Positions 34,574 to 42,606 are shown, counted from the stretch's first letter. The stretch: DNA of 64,000 nucleotides from Promicromonospora sp042731755 (GCF_042731755.1 NZ_JBHWLR010000006.1:186001-250000); one strand, 5' to 3'. Numbers and translations are program-made. Notes: a model not told the origin generated them from the sequence alone.

Positions 34574-35449
34574 TCAAGCACCTTCTTTGCTATCTGCCCC
34601 GACCACGGACTCGACACCTACGGAGTCGAGCAGCTCACGCAGGCGCGGAGCCAGGGCCGGGGGGCATACGAACAGGTCGGGGAGCCAGGGGTTCTCCCGG
34701 TTGTACCGGAGCTCGGATCCGTCGAGGCGGGTGCAGACGAGACCGCGAGACCCGGCCACGGCTACGGGCGCCGCGGAGTCCCACTCGTACTGCCCACCGC
34801 CGTGGACATAAGCGTCAACTGTAGCGTCGGCGACCGCCAGCACCTTGACCCCGGCGGAGCCCATGGGCACCAGCTCGACGTCGGCACGCTCGGCCAGCGC
34901 CGCCACGAAGGCGGGCGGGCGGCTCCGGCTCGCGGCGATCCGCAGCGGCCGGTTCCCGGCCAGCACCGCGTCGGAGTCGTCGGCGCGCACGACGCCGTCC
35001 GCGGTGGTCAGGACCTGCTCGCGGGCGGGCAGGGCGACGGCGCCGGAGGTGAGGCCCGGGCCCCGCTCCCAGAGCGCGACGTGGACGGCGAAGTCGTCCC
35101 GCCACTGCCCGGCCAGGGGCCCGTCGGCGTGCCGCTCGGCGAACTCGCGGGTGCCGTCGAGCGGGTCGATGATCCACACCCGGTCGGCGCCGGTGCGGAC
35201 GGCGTCGTCCTTGGCCTCCTCCGAGAGGACGGCGTCGGCGGGCCGGGCGTTGGTCAGCGCGGCCGCGAGCCAGGCCTGAGCCGCGGCGTCGCCCGCGTCC
35301 TTCAGCTCCTTGGCGACGAAGGAGCCGCCGGCGGCGTCGACCTCGGCGCGGAGCGCGAGCAGCACCTCTGCCGCTCCCTGGGCGAGTGCGCGGGCGAGGG
35401 CGTCGTCGTCGAGCGACGCCGGAGGGAGCGTGGGGGACGGCGCGTTCAT
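34574..35449 (-). CDS. cysQ: 3'(2'),5'-bisphosphate nucleotidase (PAP phosphatase)
   Basis: 291 residues from the ATG at 35449, which has CTGGAG about 6 nt upstream (an in-frame GTG at 35524 would add 25 residues). Inositol-monophosphatase fold with metal motifs VLSEEAKDD (about 75) and IIDPLDGTREFAERH (about 95), and GGGQYEWDSAAPVAVA near the C-terminus. It turns PAP into AMP, the product left after every PAPS-dependent sulfotransfer. Lying first in the cysQ-cysD-cysN unit, it links sulfate activation to sulfotransferases rather than only to cysteine synthesis. Confidence 0.9.
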   Translation of the reverse strand: MNAPSPTLPPASLDDDALARALAQGAAEVLLALRAEVDAAGGSFVAKELKDAGDAAAQAWLAAALTNARPADAVLSEEAKDDAVRTGADRVWIIDPLDGTREFAERHADGPLAGQWRDDFAVHVALWERGPGLTSGAVALPAREQVLTTADGVVRADDSDAVLAGNRPLRIAASRSRPPAFVAALAERADVELVPMGSAGVKVLAVADATVDAYVHGGGQYEWDSAAPVAVAGSRGLVCTRLDGSELRYNRENPWLPDLFVCPPALAPRLRELLDSVGVESVVGADSKEGA

Positions 35450-35547
35450 CGGTCTCCAGGGTGGACGGCTTCCGGCAGATCCGGCCGTCCTGACGCGACG
35501 CTCGACAGGGGGCCAAGGTGCCACAGGTGCAGTCCGGCGGACGCGCC

Positions 35548-35558
35548 GAGGCTACCAT
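35548..35558. promoter_or_regulatory. Overlapping divergent -10 elements (TAGCCT minus, TACCAT plus)
   Basis: AGGCTACCAT contains TAGCCT on the minus strand (35548-35553) and TACCAT on the plus strand (35553-35558). The plus element lies 6 nt before the ATG at 35565; the minus element would serve cysQ with a UTR of about 90 nt. The two polymerases could not occupy the site together. Confidence 0.45.
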
Positions 35559-35564
35559 TCCGGC

Positions 35565-35621
35565 ATGCGGTCCAGCGCCAGTGGACCAGTAAGCATCACT
35601 ACCGGCAGCAGGGAGCGCTAA
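35565..35621 (+). CDS. 18-residue leaderless leader ORF
   Basis: ATG to TAA encoding MRSSASGPVSITTGSRER. A TACCAT -10 ends 6 nt upstream, so the transcript would begin at or next to the ATG. The stop TAA overlaps the next ATG (TAATG), which favours re-initiation. Ser-rich (5 of 18), no Cys or Met beyond the start. It has no recognisable fold; a regulatory role in translation of the sulfur operon is inferred. Confidence 0.45.
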   Translation: MRSSASGPVSITTGSRER

Positions 35622-35692
35622 TGACTACTATTCCGATGAGTTTGATCGGGAAACTGACGATCGACGCCCGGCCCGAGGTCCGCGCCGGATGA
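35621..35692 (+). CDS. 23-residue small ORF coupled to the TSUP gene
   Basis: It runs MTTIPMSLIGKL then TIDARPEVRAG. It has a clear AGGGAG ribosome site 6-7 nt upstream, starts in a TAATG overlap with the previous leader ORF, and ends in an ATGA overlap with the transporter gene. Such tight coupling at both ends argues that it is translated. Whether it is a functional microprotein or a leader peptide cannot be told from one sequence. Confidence 0.5.
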   Translation: MTTIPMSLIGKLTIDARPEVRAG

Positions 35693-36690
35693 GCATCGAT
35701 CTCCCCCTGGTCCTGGGCGGCCTCGCCGTCGGCTTCGTGGTCGGCCTGACCGGGATGGGCGGCGGCGCCCTCATGACGCCGATGCTGATCTTCGTCTTCC
35801 GCGTCGACCCGCTCGTGGCGGTGTCCAGCGACGTGGTCGCCAGCCTCTTCATGAAGCCCGCCGGCGCGATCGTGCACCTGCGGCGCGGGACGGTGCACCT
35901 GCGCCTCGTGCTGTGGCTGTGCGTCGGCTCGGTGCCCGCCGCGTTCTGCGGCGCCCTGCTCATCAAGGCCCTGCCGTTCGGCGACTCGCTCGACTCCGCG
36001 CTCCAGACGATCCTCGGGGTGGCCCTGCTCATCGCGTCCGGCGGCCTCGTGGTGCGCGCCGTGCTGCAGATGGTGCGCAGCCGCTCGGCGCTCGGCGAGG
36101 GTCCGACGCCGGCGTCCGCGCCGCGCGAGCTCGTGGTCCGCCCCGTGCCCACCGCGATCCTCGGCGCCGTGGCCGGGCTCCTGGTGGGCATGACGTCGGT
36201 CGGCGCCGGCTCCGTGGTGATCGTGGTGCTCCTGCTGCTCTACCCGGCGCTCAAGGCGTCCCAGCTCGTGGGCACCGACCTGGTCCAGGCCGTGCCGCTC
36301 GTGGCGGCGGCGTCGCTGGGCCACATCCTGTACGGCGACTTCTCGCTCGGGCTGACCACCTCGCTGCTCATCGGGGCGATCCCCGGGGCCTGGTTCGGCG
36401 CCCACGTGTCGTCCCGCGCGCCGGGCGGCATCATCCGCCGGGCCCTGGCGATCCTGCTGCTCGCGTCCGCGCTGAAGCTGCTCGGCGCGAGCCTGCCGGT
36501 GGTGCTGGGCGCGGCCGGGGCGGCCCTGGTGTTCGGCAACCTGCTGTGGTTCTGGGTCCGGCGCCGGTTCGGTGCCGCCCGGCCCGCATCCGTAGCAGAC
36601 TCGTCGGACGAGGACCCTGCTCCCGGCCCCCGACCCGCACCCGAGACCGAGACCGCCGGTGACCCGGCAGAGACGAGCCCGCACCGATGA
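35689..36690 (+). CDS. TSUP (TauE/SafE) family sulfur-anion transporter
   Basis: 333 residues with about eight hydrophobic segments in two repeats. The first repeat opens with LVLGGLAVGFVVGLTGMGGGALMTPMLIF and the second with ILGAVAGLLVGMTSVGAGSVVIVVLLLLYP; these Gly-rich G-x-G-GG/GAGS phrases are the TSUP signature. The hydrophilic C-tail (about 300-333) is Asp/Glu/Pro-rich. Co-transcribed with an APS kinase, so sulfate uptake or sulfite/sulfur-anion movement is likely; direction is not decided by sequence. Confidence 0.88.
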   Translation: MSIDLPLVLGGLAVGFVVGLTGMGGGALMTPMLIFVFRVDPLVAVSSDVVASLFMKPAGAIVHLRRGTVHLRLVLWLCVGSVPAAFCGALLIKALPFGDSLDSALQTILGVALLIASGGLVVRAVLQMVRSRSALGEGPTPASAPRELVVRPVPTAILGAVAGLLVGMTSVGAGSVVIVVLLLLYPALKASQLVGTDLVQAVPLVAAASLGHILYGDFSLGLTTSLLIGAIPGAWFGAHVSSRAPGGIIRRALAILLLASALKLLGASLPVVLGAAGAALVFGNLLWFWVRRRFGAARPASVADSSDEDPAPGPRPAPETETAGDPAETSPHR

Positions 36691-38000
36691 CCGACTCCCC
36701 CGCCCGCGTCCTGTCCGACGACGAGCTGGACGTCCTCGAGCTCGCCCTCGGCGGCGCGCTCCCGCCGTCGGCCCTCGTGGCGGCCCTGCGGCCCGGCCCG
36801 GCGGACGAGGCGCCGGGCGGCGACGGGCCGGCCGACACCCTGCCCGCCGACACCCTGCTGACCGACGCCGAGAACACGCCGCTGGCCCGTCTCACGGCCC
36901 GGCCCGGCGAGGCACCGGCGGTCGAGCCGCTCAAGCCCCTGGCCGCGGCCATCGGGCCGCAGTGGGACGCCGCCGTGCGCCGTCCGGCCCGCGAGGTGCG
37001 GGCGGGCCTCGGCGACGGCCCGGGCGCCGGCCTCGGCCTGCTCGTCACCGAGGTGCCGACCCGCGAGGAGTCGGACGCGGCGGTGGCGCTCGCCTCCGGC
37101 GGCAGCGCGGCCTCCGGCGGCGGCGCCGTGCTGCTGCTCGTGCCGGTCGCGCGGCGCGCCCCCGGGCCCGGCGTCGTCGGCGCCCCCGGGCTCGTGCGGG
37201 CGGCCCAGGGCCTGGCCGGCACGCTGGCCGAGCGCACCGGCGCGCGGGTGACCACCGTCGTCGTGCCGTGGTCCGGGCGGGGCGGCGCTCCCCTGGACGA
37301 CGTCGCCGCCGCCTACGGCGCGGCCCGCGTCGAGCGGCTGGCCGCGCACCGCTCGGCGGCCACGGCCGAGCGCGTGGCGGCCCTGCCCGGCGTGCGGGAC
37401 GAGGCGGTCCGCGCGCTGTACCCGCCCGCCTCGGCGGCCGAGCTGACCCGCGCCGCGGGCGGGGGCCACCGCCGCGGCGCCGTCGTGTTCTTCACTGGTC
37501 TGTCGGGTTCGGGCAAGTCGACGGTGGCCCGCGCCCTGGCCGCCGAGCTGGAGGACGACGGCCTGGGCACCACGCTGCTCGACGGCGACGAGGTGCGCCA
37601 GCACCTGTCGAAGGGGCTCGGGTTCGACCGGGCTTCCCGCGAGACCAACGTGGAGCGCATCGGCTACGTCGCGGCGCTCGTCGCCCGGCACGGCGGCATC
37701 GCCGTCGCCGCGCCGATCGCGCCCTTCGCCGCCGGCCGGGCGCGGGTGCGGGCCATGGCCGAGGAGGCCGGGGCGCACTTCGTCCTGGTCCACGTCAGCA
37801 CGCCGCTGGAGGTGTGCGAGGCCCGCGACCGCAAGGGCTTCTACGCCCGGGCCCGCGCCGGCGAGATCGCCGAGTTCACGGGCATCTCCTCCCCCTACGA
37901 GGAGCCCGACGACGCCGACCTGGTCATCGACACCACCGACGTCCCCGTCCCGGAGGCGGTGGAGCAGGTCCGCCGCCACCTCCTGACCCTGCTGGACTGA
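36687..38000 (+). CDS. APS kinase with N-terminal ATP-sulfurylase-like relic domain
   Basis: 437 residues, ATGA-coupled to the transporter. The C-terminal 175 residues are a full adenylylsulfate kinase: P-loop FFTGLSGSGKSTVARAL (about 267-283), LLDGDEVRQHLSKGLGFDRASRETNVERIG, and DRKGFYARARAGEIAEFTGISSPYEEP. It phosphorylates APS to PAPS. The first 230 or so residues begin LSDDELDVLELALGGALPPS...LLTDAENTPLARL, which resembles the PUA-like front of monomeric ATP sulfurylase, but the sulfurylase catalytic QxRNP/HxxH-type motifs are missing. The real sulfurylase here is CysDN, so the front half is probably structural or regulatory. Confidence 0.88.
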   Translation: MTDSPARVLSDDELDVLELALGGALPPSALVAALRPGPADEAPGGDGPADTLPADTLLTDAENTPLARLTARPGEAPAVEPLKPLAAAIGPQWDAAVRRPAREVRAGLGDGPGAGLGLLVTEVPTREESDAAVALASGGSAASGGGAVLLLVPVARRAPGPGVVGAPGLVRAAQGLAGTLAERTGARVTTVVVPWSGRGGAPLDDVAAAYGAARVERLAAHRSAATAERVAALPGVRDEAVRALYPPASAAELTRAAGGGHRRGAVVFFTGLSGSGKSTVARALAAELEDDGLGTTLLDGDEVRQHLSKGLGFDRASRETNVERIGYVAALVARHGGIAVAAPIAPFAAGRARVRAMAEEAGAHFVLVHVSTPLEVCEARDRKGFYARARAGEIAEFTGISSPYEEPDDADLVIDTTDVPVPEAVEQVRRHLLTLLD

Positions 38001-38008
38001 TCGGCAAA

Positions 38009-38052
38009 AAGGTCAGGTGGTCGGCAGCCCGGGCTGCCGACCACCTGACCTT
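38009..38052. terminator. 22-bp perfect palindrome, bidirectional terminator
   Basis: Arms 38009-38030 and 38031-38052 abut with no spare loop bases and are flanked by AAAAA on the left and TTCT on the right, giving a short U-tract in either direction. It lies between the converging APS kinase and TagH-like genes. Confidence 0.8.
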
Positions 38053-38080
38053 CTACCGAACACGAACCAGGCGCTGGGTC

Positions 38081-39088
38081 TCAGGCCGTGGCCTCCGCGG
38101 CCTTCTTGGCCTCGGCCTTCTTCAGCTCGGCCTCTTCCGCCTTCTTGCGCGCGGCCTCTTCCGCCGCACGCTTGCGCTGCAGGGCCCGACGGCGGGCCGG
38201 GCCCATGCCGGGACGCTGCGCGCGCACGAAGTTCTTGTACGCCTCGGCGACCTCGTGCACGGGACCGTCCATGACGAGCTGCCCCTGGTGCATCCACAGC
38301 ACGCGCGTGCACATGGCCTCGATCGTGGAGATCGAGTGGCTCACCAGGAAGACGGTGCCCGCGTTGGCGCGGACCTCCTCGATGCGCGACTTGCTGCGCT
38401 CCTTGAAGGCGGCGTCGCCGGTGGCGAGGGCCTCGTCGATCATCAGGATGTCCGGCGACGCGGCCGACGAGATCGCGAACCGCAGGCGCGCGCCCATGCC
38501 GGACGAGTACGTCCGCATCGGCAGGTAGACGAAGTCGCCGATGCCGGCGAACTCCACCACCTCGTCGAACTTCTCGTCGACCTGCTTGGGCGTGAGCCCG
38601 AGCGCGAGGCCGCCGATCATGATGTTCCGCTCGCCGGTGAGCTGCGGCATGAGCGCCGCGTTCACGCCGAGCAGCGACGGCTCGCCGGAGACGTGCACGC
38701 TGCCCTTCTTGGGCGGCATGAGGCCGGCGATCGCCCGGAGCATGGTGCTCTTGCCCGAGCCGTTGACGCCGACGATCCCGACGGACTCGCCGTGCCGCAC
38801 CGTGAAGGAGACACCGCGCACGGCGTGCACCTCGCTCACCGCGCCGACGTGCCGGCGTCCGGCCTGGAGGAGCCGCTTGTGGAAGGGCACCTTGACCTTG
38901 ATCTCGCGGATCTCGGCCCCGCCCTTCTCGGCCTCCTTGCGCGCACGGCCACCGATGACGCGGTAGACGACGTGCAGGTCGTCCACCACGAGGCACGGGT
39001 CGCCGAGATCGGTCTCGAGCGCCTCCTGCCCGGCATCCTCGGGCTCGACCTCGAGGTCGAAGTCCATGTGCTCGTCGGCCTCAGTCAC
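38081..39088 (-). CDS. Polysaccharide/teichoic-acid ABC exporter ATPase (TagH/Wzt-like)
   Basis: 335 residues; the GTG overlaps the permease gene by 8 bp and has GGAGAGG about 7 nt upstream. ABC domain (about 35-280): Walker A GIVGVNGSGKSTMLRAIAG, TYSSGMGARLRFA as a signature lacking the usual GGQ, Walker B DILMIDEALATGD, and VSHSISTIEAMCTR. The degenerate signature and EALATGD are typical of the Wzt/TagH/RfbE exporter branch. After the ABC domain comes an Ala/Lys/Glu-rich helix (about 290-335), likely coiled coil, instead of a carbohydrate-binding domain. Confidence 0.9.
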   Translation of the reverse strand: MTEADEHMDFDLEVEPEDAGQEALETDLGDPCLVVDDLHVVYRVIGGRARKEAEKGGAEIREIKVKVPFHKRLLQAGRRHVGAVSEVHAVRGVSFTVRHGESVGIVGVNGSGKSTMLRAIAGLMPPKKGSVHVSGEPSLLGVNAALMPQLTGERNIMIGGLALGLTPKQVDEKFDEVVEFAGIGDFVYLPMRTYSSGMGARLRFAISSAASPDILMIDEALATGDAAFKERSKSRIEEVRANAGTVFLVSHSISTIEAMCTRVLWMHQGQLVMDGPVHEVAEAYKNFVRAQRPGMGPARRRALQRKRAAEEAARKKAEEAELKKAEAKKAAEATA

Positions 39089-40076
39089 GTCCGTACCTCT
39101 CCTCGCCGCGCCAGAAGACGATGAAACCGATCACGAAGAACACGACGGCCCATGCGGCGCCGAGGGCCCACATCAGGCCGCTCGGCGGGAACTGCTCCTC
39201 CTGCATCAGCACGGAGCGCACCAGGTACAGGTACACCGCGACCGGCTGGTACTCCAGGATGCCGCCCACGACCGCCTTGGACGTCTCGGGGATGTCCATC
39301 TTCTCGACGTAGGCGGCGAGCGGGAAGATCACGCCGGACGCGTACATGACGACGCGCATGATGAACGGCAGCACGTTCTCGATGTCCGGCGTGGTGGCCA
39401 CGTACCGGGCCATGAAGAAGGCCAGCCCGGTGTTGAAGATCCACATCAGCGCGACGGCGGCGGGCAGCAGGAGCCACCACCAGGTGATGTGGATCATCGC
39501 GTAGCCGGGCAGCAGGCCGCTGAGCAGCGACACGATGCACATGACCACGATCGCGGGCAGCAGCGTGGTCAGCAGCGACAGCACCGTCGACATCGGCAGC
39601 ACGGCACGCGGGAAGTGCAGGGAGCGCAGCAGCTGGGTCTTGCCGCTGATCGACTTGGCGCCACCGGTCACCGACGACTCGATGAAGCGGTACATGAAGA
39701 CGCCGATCACGATGAAGGCGATCGAGTTGTCCACCCCGCGGTTGAGCCCGAGCAGGATGCCGAAGATCAGCACGTACACGGTCGCGTTGAGGATGGGGTT
39801 CAGCACTGCCCAGAGCTGGCCCAGGTAGTTGTTCTGGTTCTTGGCGTACGCCGTCGACGTGGCCAGGACGCGGATGAAGGCCCAGCGTCCGGTCAGGTCA
39901 CGGATGTACTCGCCCAGCGGCGGGCGGACGTTCAGGGGGCGCAGCCCGTACTTCTTCGCGAGAGCGAGCCGCTCGGCAGACGTCGTGCCGGGGACGAGCG
40001 GCGGCGGTGGCTTCTTAGCATCACCGCTGGCGGCAGGCTTTGCTGGCGCAGCCGCGTCGGTAGTAGGTGTGCTCAC
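39081..40076 (-). CDS. Polysaccharide/teichoic-acid ABC exporter permease (TagG/Wzm-like)
   Basis: 331 residues from the GTG at 40076; the frame stays open to 40238 but that part has no coding character and overlaps a probable promoter. A Pro/Ala/Lys-rich cytosolic start (about 1-60) is followed by ABC-2 permease features: NQNNYLGQLWAVLNPILNATVYVLIFGILLG, the LLRSLHFPRAVLPMSTVLS phrase, six predicted helices and GILEYQPVAVYLYLVRSVLM. With the ATPase it should carry a finished lipid-linked polymer across the membrane for attachment to the cell wall. Confidence 0.9.
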   Translation of the reverse strand: MSTPTTDAAAPAKPAASGDAKKPPPPLVPGTTSAERLALAKKYGLRPLNVRPPLGEYIRDLTGRWAFIRVLATSTAYAKNQNNYLGQLWAVLNPILNATVYVLIFGILLGLNRGVDNSIAFIVIGVFMYRFIESSVTGGAKSISGKTQLLRSLHFPRAVLPMSTVLSLLTTLLPAIVVMCIVSLLSGLLPGYAMIHITWWWLLLPAAVALMWIFNTGLAFFMARYVATTPDIENVLPFIMRVVMYASGVIFPLAAYVEKMDIPETSKAVVGGILEYQPVAVYLYLVRSVLMQEEQFPPSGLMWALGAAWAVVFFVIGFIVFWRGEERYGRD

Positions 40077-40132
40077 GGTCTGGGAAATACCTGTCTGGTC
40101 GGGGGCACTGCCGGTGACGATCCGGCCGTTCG

Positions 40133-40155
40133 ATCCTAGCGGGTCACGAACCCTA
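40133..40155 (-). promoter_or_regulatory. Tandem -10-like elements for the TagGH pair
   Basis: On the minus strand TAGGGT (40150-40155) and TAGGAT (40133-40138) lie 17 bp apart within two CTAG-containing direct repeats. Either would give a 5' UTR of roughly 50-70 nt before the GTG at 40076. The rest of the 40077-40240 gap shows no other clear element. Confidence 0.4.
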
Positions 40156-40240
40156 GCAGTGTGGTCGGGATTGACGGAGGACCGCACGGAACCACGCTCG
40201 CCGGACCTCGGCGGACGTGTCACGTGAGAGACTGCCACGC

Positions 40241-41314
40241 GTGCAGCACCCCCGTCCCGCTCCTCGAACGACCGACCCGGGCACCGCGTTCCCGCGTGTC
40301 GCCGGCGCCCTGGTCGAGTCGCCGCTGCAGCTGCTCTGCACGGTCGAAGCGCACGCCGCCGGGTACGGCGGTACCGAGACGAACGTGCACGTGCGCGACG
40401 ACGTCCCCGCCCTGGGCGACGCCCTGTCCGCGATGCGCGAGCTCAGCCTCCCCGACGGACTGACCTTCGACCTGGCGGGCCGCCGCAGCGCCCTGACCGC
40501 GCGCGAGCCCGTCTGGCTCGTGGGCGACGCCTTCTCCGGCCTGTTCCAGGCCACCGCGCCCCTGCGGCGCCCGGAGCGCATGGTCCTGGTCGACGACGGC
40601 CTGGCCACCCTCGAGCTGTGCCGCCTCCTGGTGCGCCGCGACCCGCTGGTCCGGATCGGCCGGCCGGCACGCGCACCCCGACGTCGGCTCGGCGCCGTCG
40701 CCGCCGGCCGCCTGCGGTCGCTCGCCGCCGACGGCCGCGTCACGATCTTCACCGCCATGCCGCTCACCCCCGAGCTGTCCGCGGGCCTGCGGGCCCAGGG
40801 CTTCGACGTGCGACACAACCAGTTCGGCTGGCTCACCGCGCAGCCCGCCGACGAGGCCATGCCGGAACCCACGATCGTCGTCGGGTCGGCGATGGCCGCG
40901 GACAAGCTGATCGACCCGGACCGGTACGTCGACTGGATCCGGTCGCTGGCCAAGGAGAGCGCGCTGCGCTACGTGCCGCACCGCCGGCAGACGCCGGAGC
41001 TGCTCGCCACCCTGGCCGAGATCGACGGCGTGACCGTCGACGCTCCCGGGGCCCCCGTCGAGATCCGGCTGCGGGGCCTGCGGGCGGGCCAGCGGGTGCT
41101 CAGCCTGCCGTCGACATCGACCATCCTGTTGACCACTATCATTTCACCGCTCGGTGTCCCCGTCACCGCGCTCGACGTGCCCGCCGACTGGTGGACCCCG
41201 CGCGCCACGGCCGAACAACGAGCACACCTGACCAGCGTCGTCGAGCTCGCCCGGCAAGCCCGGGCCGCAGCCGACGACGCTTCGGAAACCGACTCCCCGG
41301 AGGCGAACGAATGA
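40241..41314 (+). CDS. Putative sialyl/polysialyltransferase-like glycosyltransferase
   Basis: 357 residues from the GTG at 40241 (a GTG at 40217 adds 8). The opening VAGALVESPLQLLCTVEAHAAGYGG matches the SPLQLL(N/C)-x-x-E-A start of bacterial GT52 and polysialyltransferase-like proteins. Later parts include VWLVGDAFSGLFQ, VLVDDGLATLELCRLL, PTIVVGSAMAADKLID and ALRYVPHRRQTPELLATL, in the places where these families have the catalytic Asp-Gly and His-Arg positions. Overall similarity to proven enzymes is weak, so donor and linkage are open. Translationally coupled (ATGA) to the next glycosyltransferase-like gene and close to neuB/neuA, which supports use of a CMP-nonulosonate. Confidence 0.55.
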   Translation: MQHPRPAPRTTDPGTAFPRVAGALVESPLQLLCTVEAHAAGYGGTETNVHVRDDVPALGDALSAMRELSLPDGLTFDLAGRRSALTAREPVWLVGDAFSGLFQATAPLRRPERMVLVDDGLATLELCRLLVRRDPLVRIGRPARAPRRRLGAVAAGRLRSLAADGRVTIFTAMPLTPELSAGLRAQGFDVRHNQFGWLTAQPADEAMPEPTIVVGSAMAADKLIDPDRYVDWIRSLAKESALRYVPHRRQTPELLATLAEIDGVTVDAPGAPVEIRLRGLRAGQRVLSLPSTSTILLTTIISPLGVPVTALDVPADWWTPRATAEQRAHLTSVVELARQARAAADDASETDSPEANE

Positions 41315-42534
41315 CCATCCGCGTGCTCGCGGTCGCAGACAGCGACTCGTATCTGAAGTGGGCATGCGCGACGCTCGACAGGCTCGGCCCGGCCGACGAG
41401 AGCGGGCTCGACCGCTCGGCCGTGATCGTCAAGACGCCGATCGCACCGACGACCAGTCAGATCGCCGCCGCCGTCGCCGGGTCCTCGGTGGTCCGGCCCG
41501 CCGTCCTGCCCGTCCGGGACCTCGCCGCGCAGATCCGGGACAACACCCCCGACGTCGTGCTCATCGCGGCCACCGGGCCCGTCGCGGAGGTCGTGGCGCG
41601 TGCCGTCGTCGCCGCGGCCGGCAAGCGCCGCCCCGCCCTGATCACCGGCCTGCCCGGCATGGCGCTGCCCGCCACGCCCGAGGGCACGGGCTGGCGCCGC
41701 TGGTGCGACGCGTTCGTGGTGCACAGCCGCCTCGAGGTCGACGCCTACCACGAGGCCTTCGCCGCGCACGGGGTCACGCCCGAGGTGCCGCTGGCCCACC
41801 TGCCCTTCCTCGAGCACATGGCCACGAGCCTGGGCGCAGAGCCGGTCAAGCGCGTCGTGTTCGCCGCGCAGGCCAAGGTGCCGGACAACCGGCCCGACCG
41901 CGTGACCCTCCTGGACCGCCTGGCGAAGCTCGCCGAGGACGACTTCGAGGTCATCGTGAAGCTGCGTGCCCGCAAGGGCGAGCGGCAGACGCACAACGAG
42001 GCGTTCCCCTACGACGAGCTGTGGGACGCCGAGCACGAGCGCCTCGGGCACCGCAGCGACGCGCTGCGGTTCGTCGACGGCCCGATGGCGGAGTGGCTGC
42101 AGGCCGGCTCCGCGCTCATGACCGTCAGCTCGACGGCCGCGATGGAGGGGCTGGCCCTCGGCCTGTCGACCGTCATCATCGACGACTTCGGCGTGACCCC
42201 CGAGCTGCTCAACGCGCCCTTCGCCGGCAGCGGCTGCGTGATGCCGGTGGCCGACGCCGGCGACGCGTTCCGTGCCGGCGGGCCGCAGCCCGACACCGCG
42301 TGGCTCGAGGACAACTACCTGCACGCGACCGACTCGGAGCTGCCCGCGACGGTCCGGGAGCTGGCCGCGCGCCGGGAGGCCGGGACGCTCACCGAGCTGG
42401 CCGAGGTCAAGCCGTGGCTGCGCGCCCGCTACCTGCGGATGGCCCTGCAGATGTACCTGCCCAAGTTCGTCTACGACACGATCCGGCTGACGACCCGTCC
42501 GGTACGCCTGCTGTTCCTGGACAAGAAGGCCTGA
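41311..42534 (+). CDS. Putative glycosyltransferase (GT-B-like, DUF6716-type)
   Basis: 407 residues, ATG with GGAGG about 8 nt upstream. N-terminus MTIRVLAVADSDSYLKWACATLDRL and GLPGMALPATPEGTGWRRWCDAFVVHSRLEVDAY suit the actinobacterial family listed as putative glycosyltransferases. The second half looks like a capsule-type GT-B donor domain: VVFAAQAKVPDNRPDR, a KLR-ARKGERQTH basic patch, then ALMTVSSTAAMEGLALGLSTVIIDDFG, analogous to the Ser-Ser-x-x-x-E loop of CDP/CMP-sugar enzymes. No membrane helix. Function is assigned by pattern only; coupling to 40241-41314 suggests they act on one chain. Confidence 0.55.
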   Translation: MTIRVLAVADSDSYLKWACATLDRLGPADESGLDRSAVIVKTPIAPTTSQIAAAVAGSSVVRPAVLPVRDLAAQIRDNTPDVVLIAATGPVAEVVARAVVAAAGKRRPALITGLPGMALPATPEGTGWRRWCDAFVVHSRLEVDAYHEAFAAHGVTPEVPLAHLPFLEHMATSLGAEPVKRVVFAAQAKVPDNRPDRVTLLDRLAKLAEDDFEVIVKLRARKGERQTHNEAFPYDELWDAEHERLGHRSDALRFVDGPMAEWLQAGSALMTVSSTAAMEGLALGLSTVIIDDFGVTPELLNAPFAGSGCVMPVADAGDAFRAGGPQPDTAWLEDNYLHATDSELPATVRELAARREAGTLTELAEVKPWLRARYLRMALQMYLPKFVYDTIRLTTRPVRLLFLDKKA

Positions 42535-42540
42535 CAACCT

Positions 42541-42601
42541 GTTGAGTGCTGGGTATTTGTGGGTCCGGAACCGGAGAACCCACAAATACCCAGCACTCAA
42601 C
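42541..42601. terminator. 24-bp perfect hairpin between convergent glycosyltransferase genes
   Basis: Arms 42541-42564 and 42578-42601 pair perfectly; 13-nt loop. Its arms are more AT-rich (GGGTATTTGTGGG) than the surroundings. Sits 6 nt from each of two converging stop codons. Confidence 0.8.
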
Positions 42602-42606
42602 GAGGA

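Noticed and set aside
34815..35558. A Cys-containing minus-strand frame (MVASARPPDCTCGTL...) upstream of cysQ as a Cys leader peptide
   Set aside because: It does not stop before running out of frame through most of cysQ, so it behaves as a shadow frame and not as a short leader.
40077..40238. An N-terminal extension of the TagG-like permease to 40238
   Set aside because: The extra residues look non-coding and would overlap probable promoters and the divergent gene.
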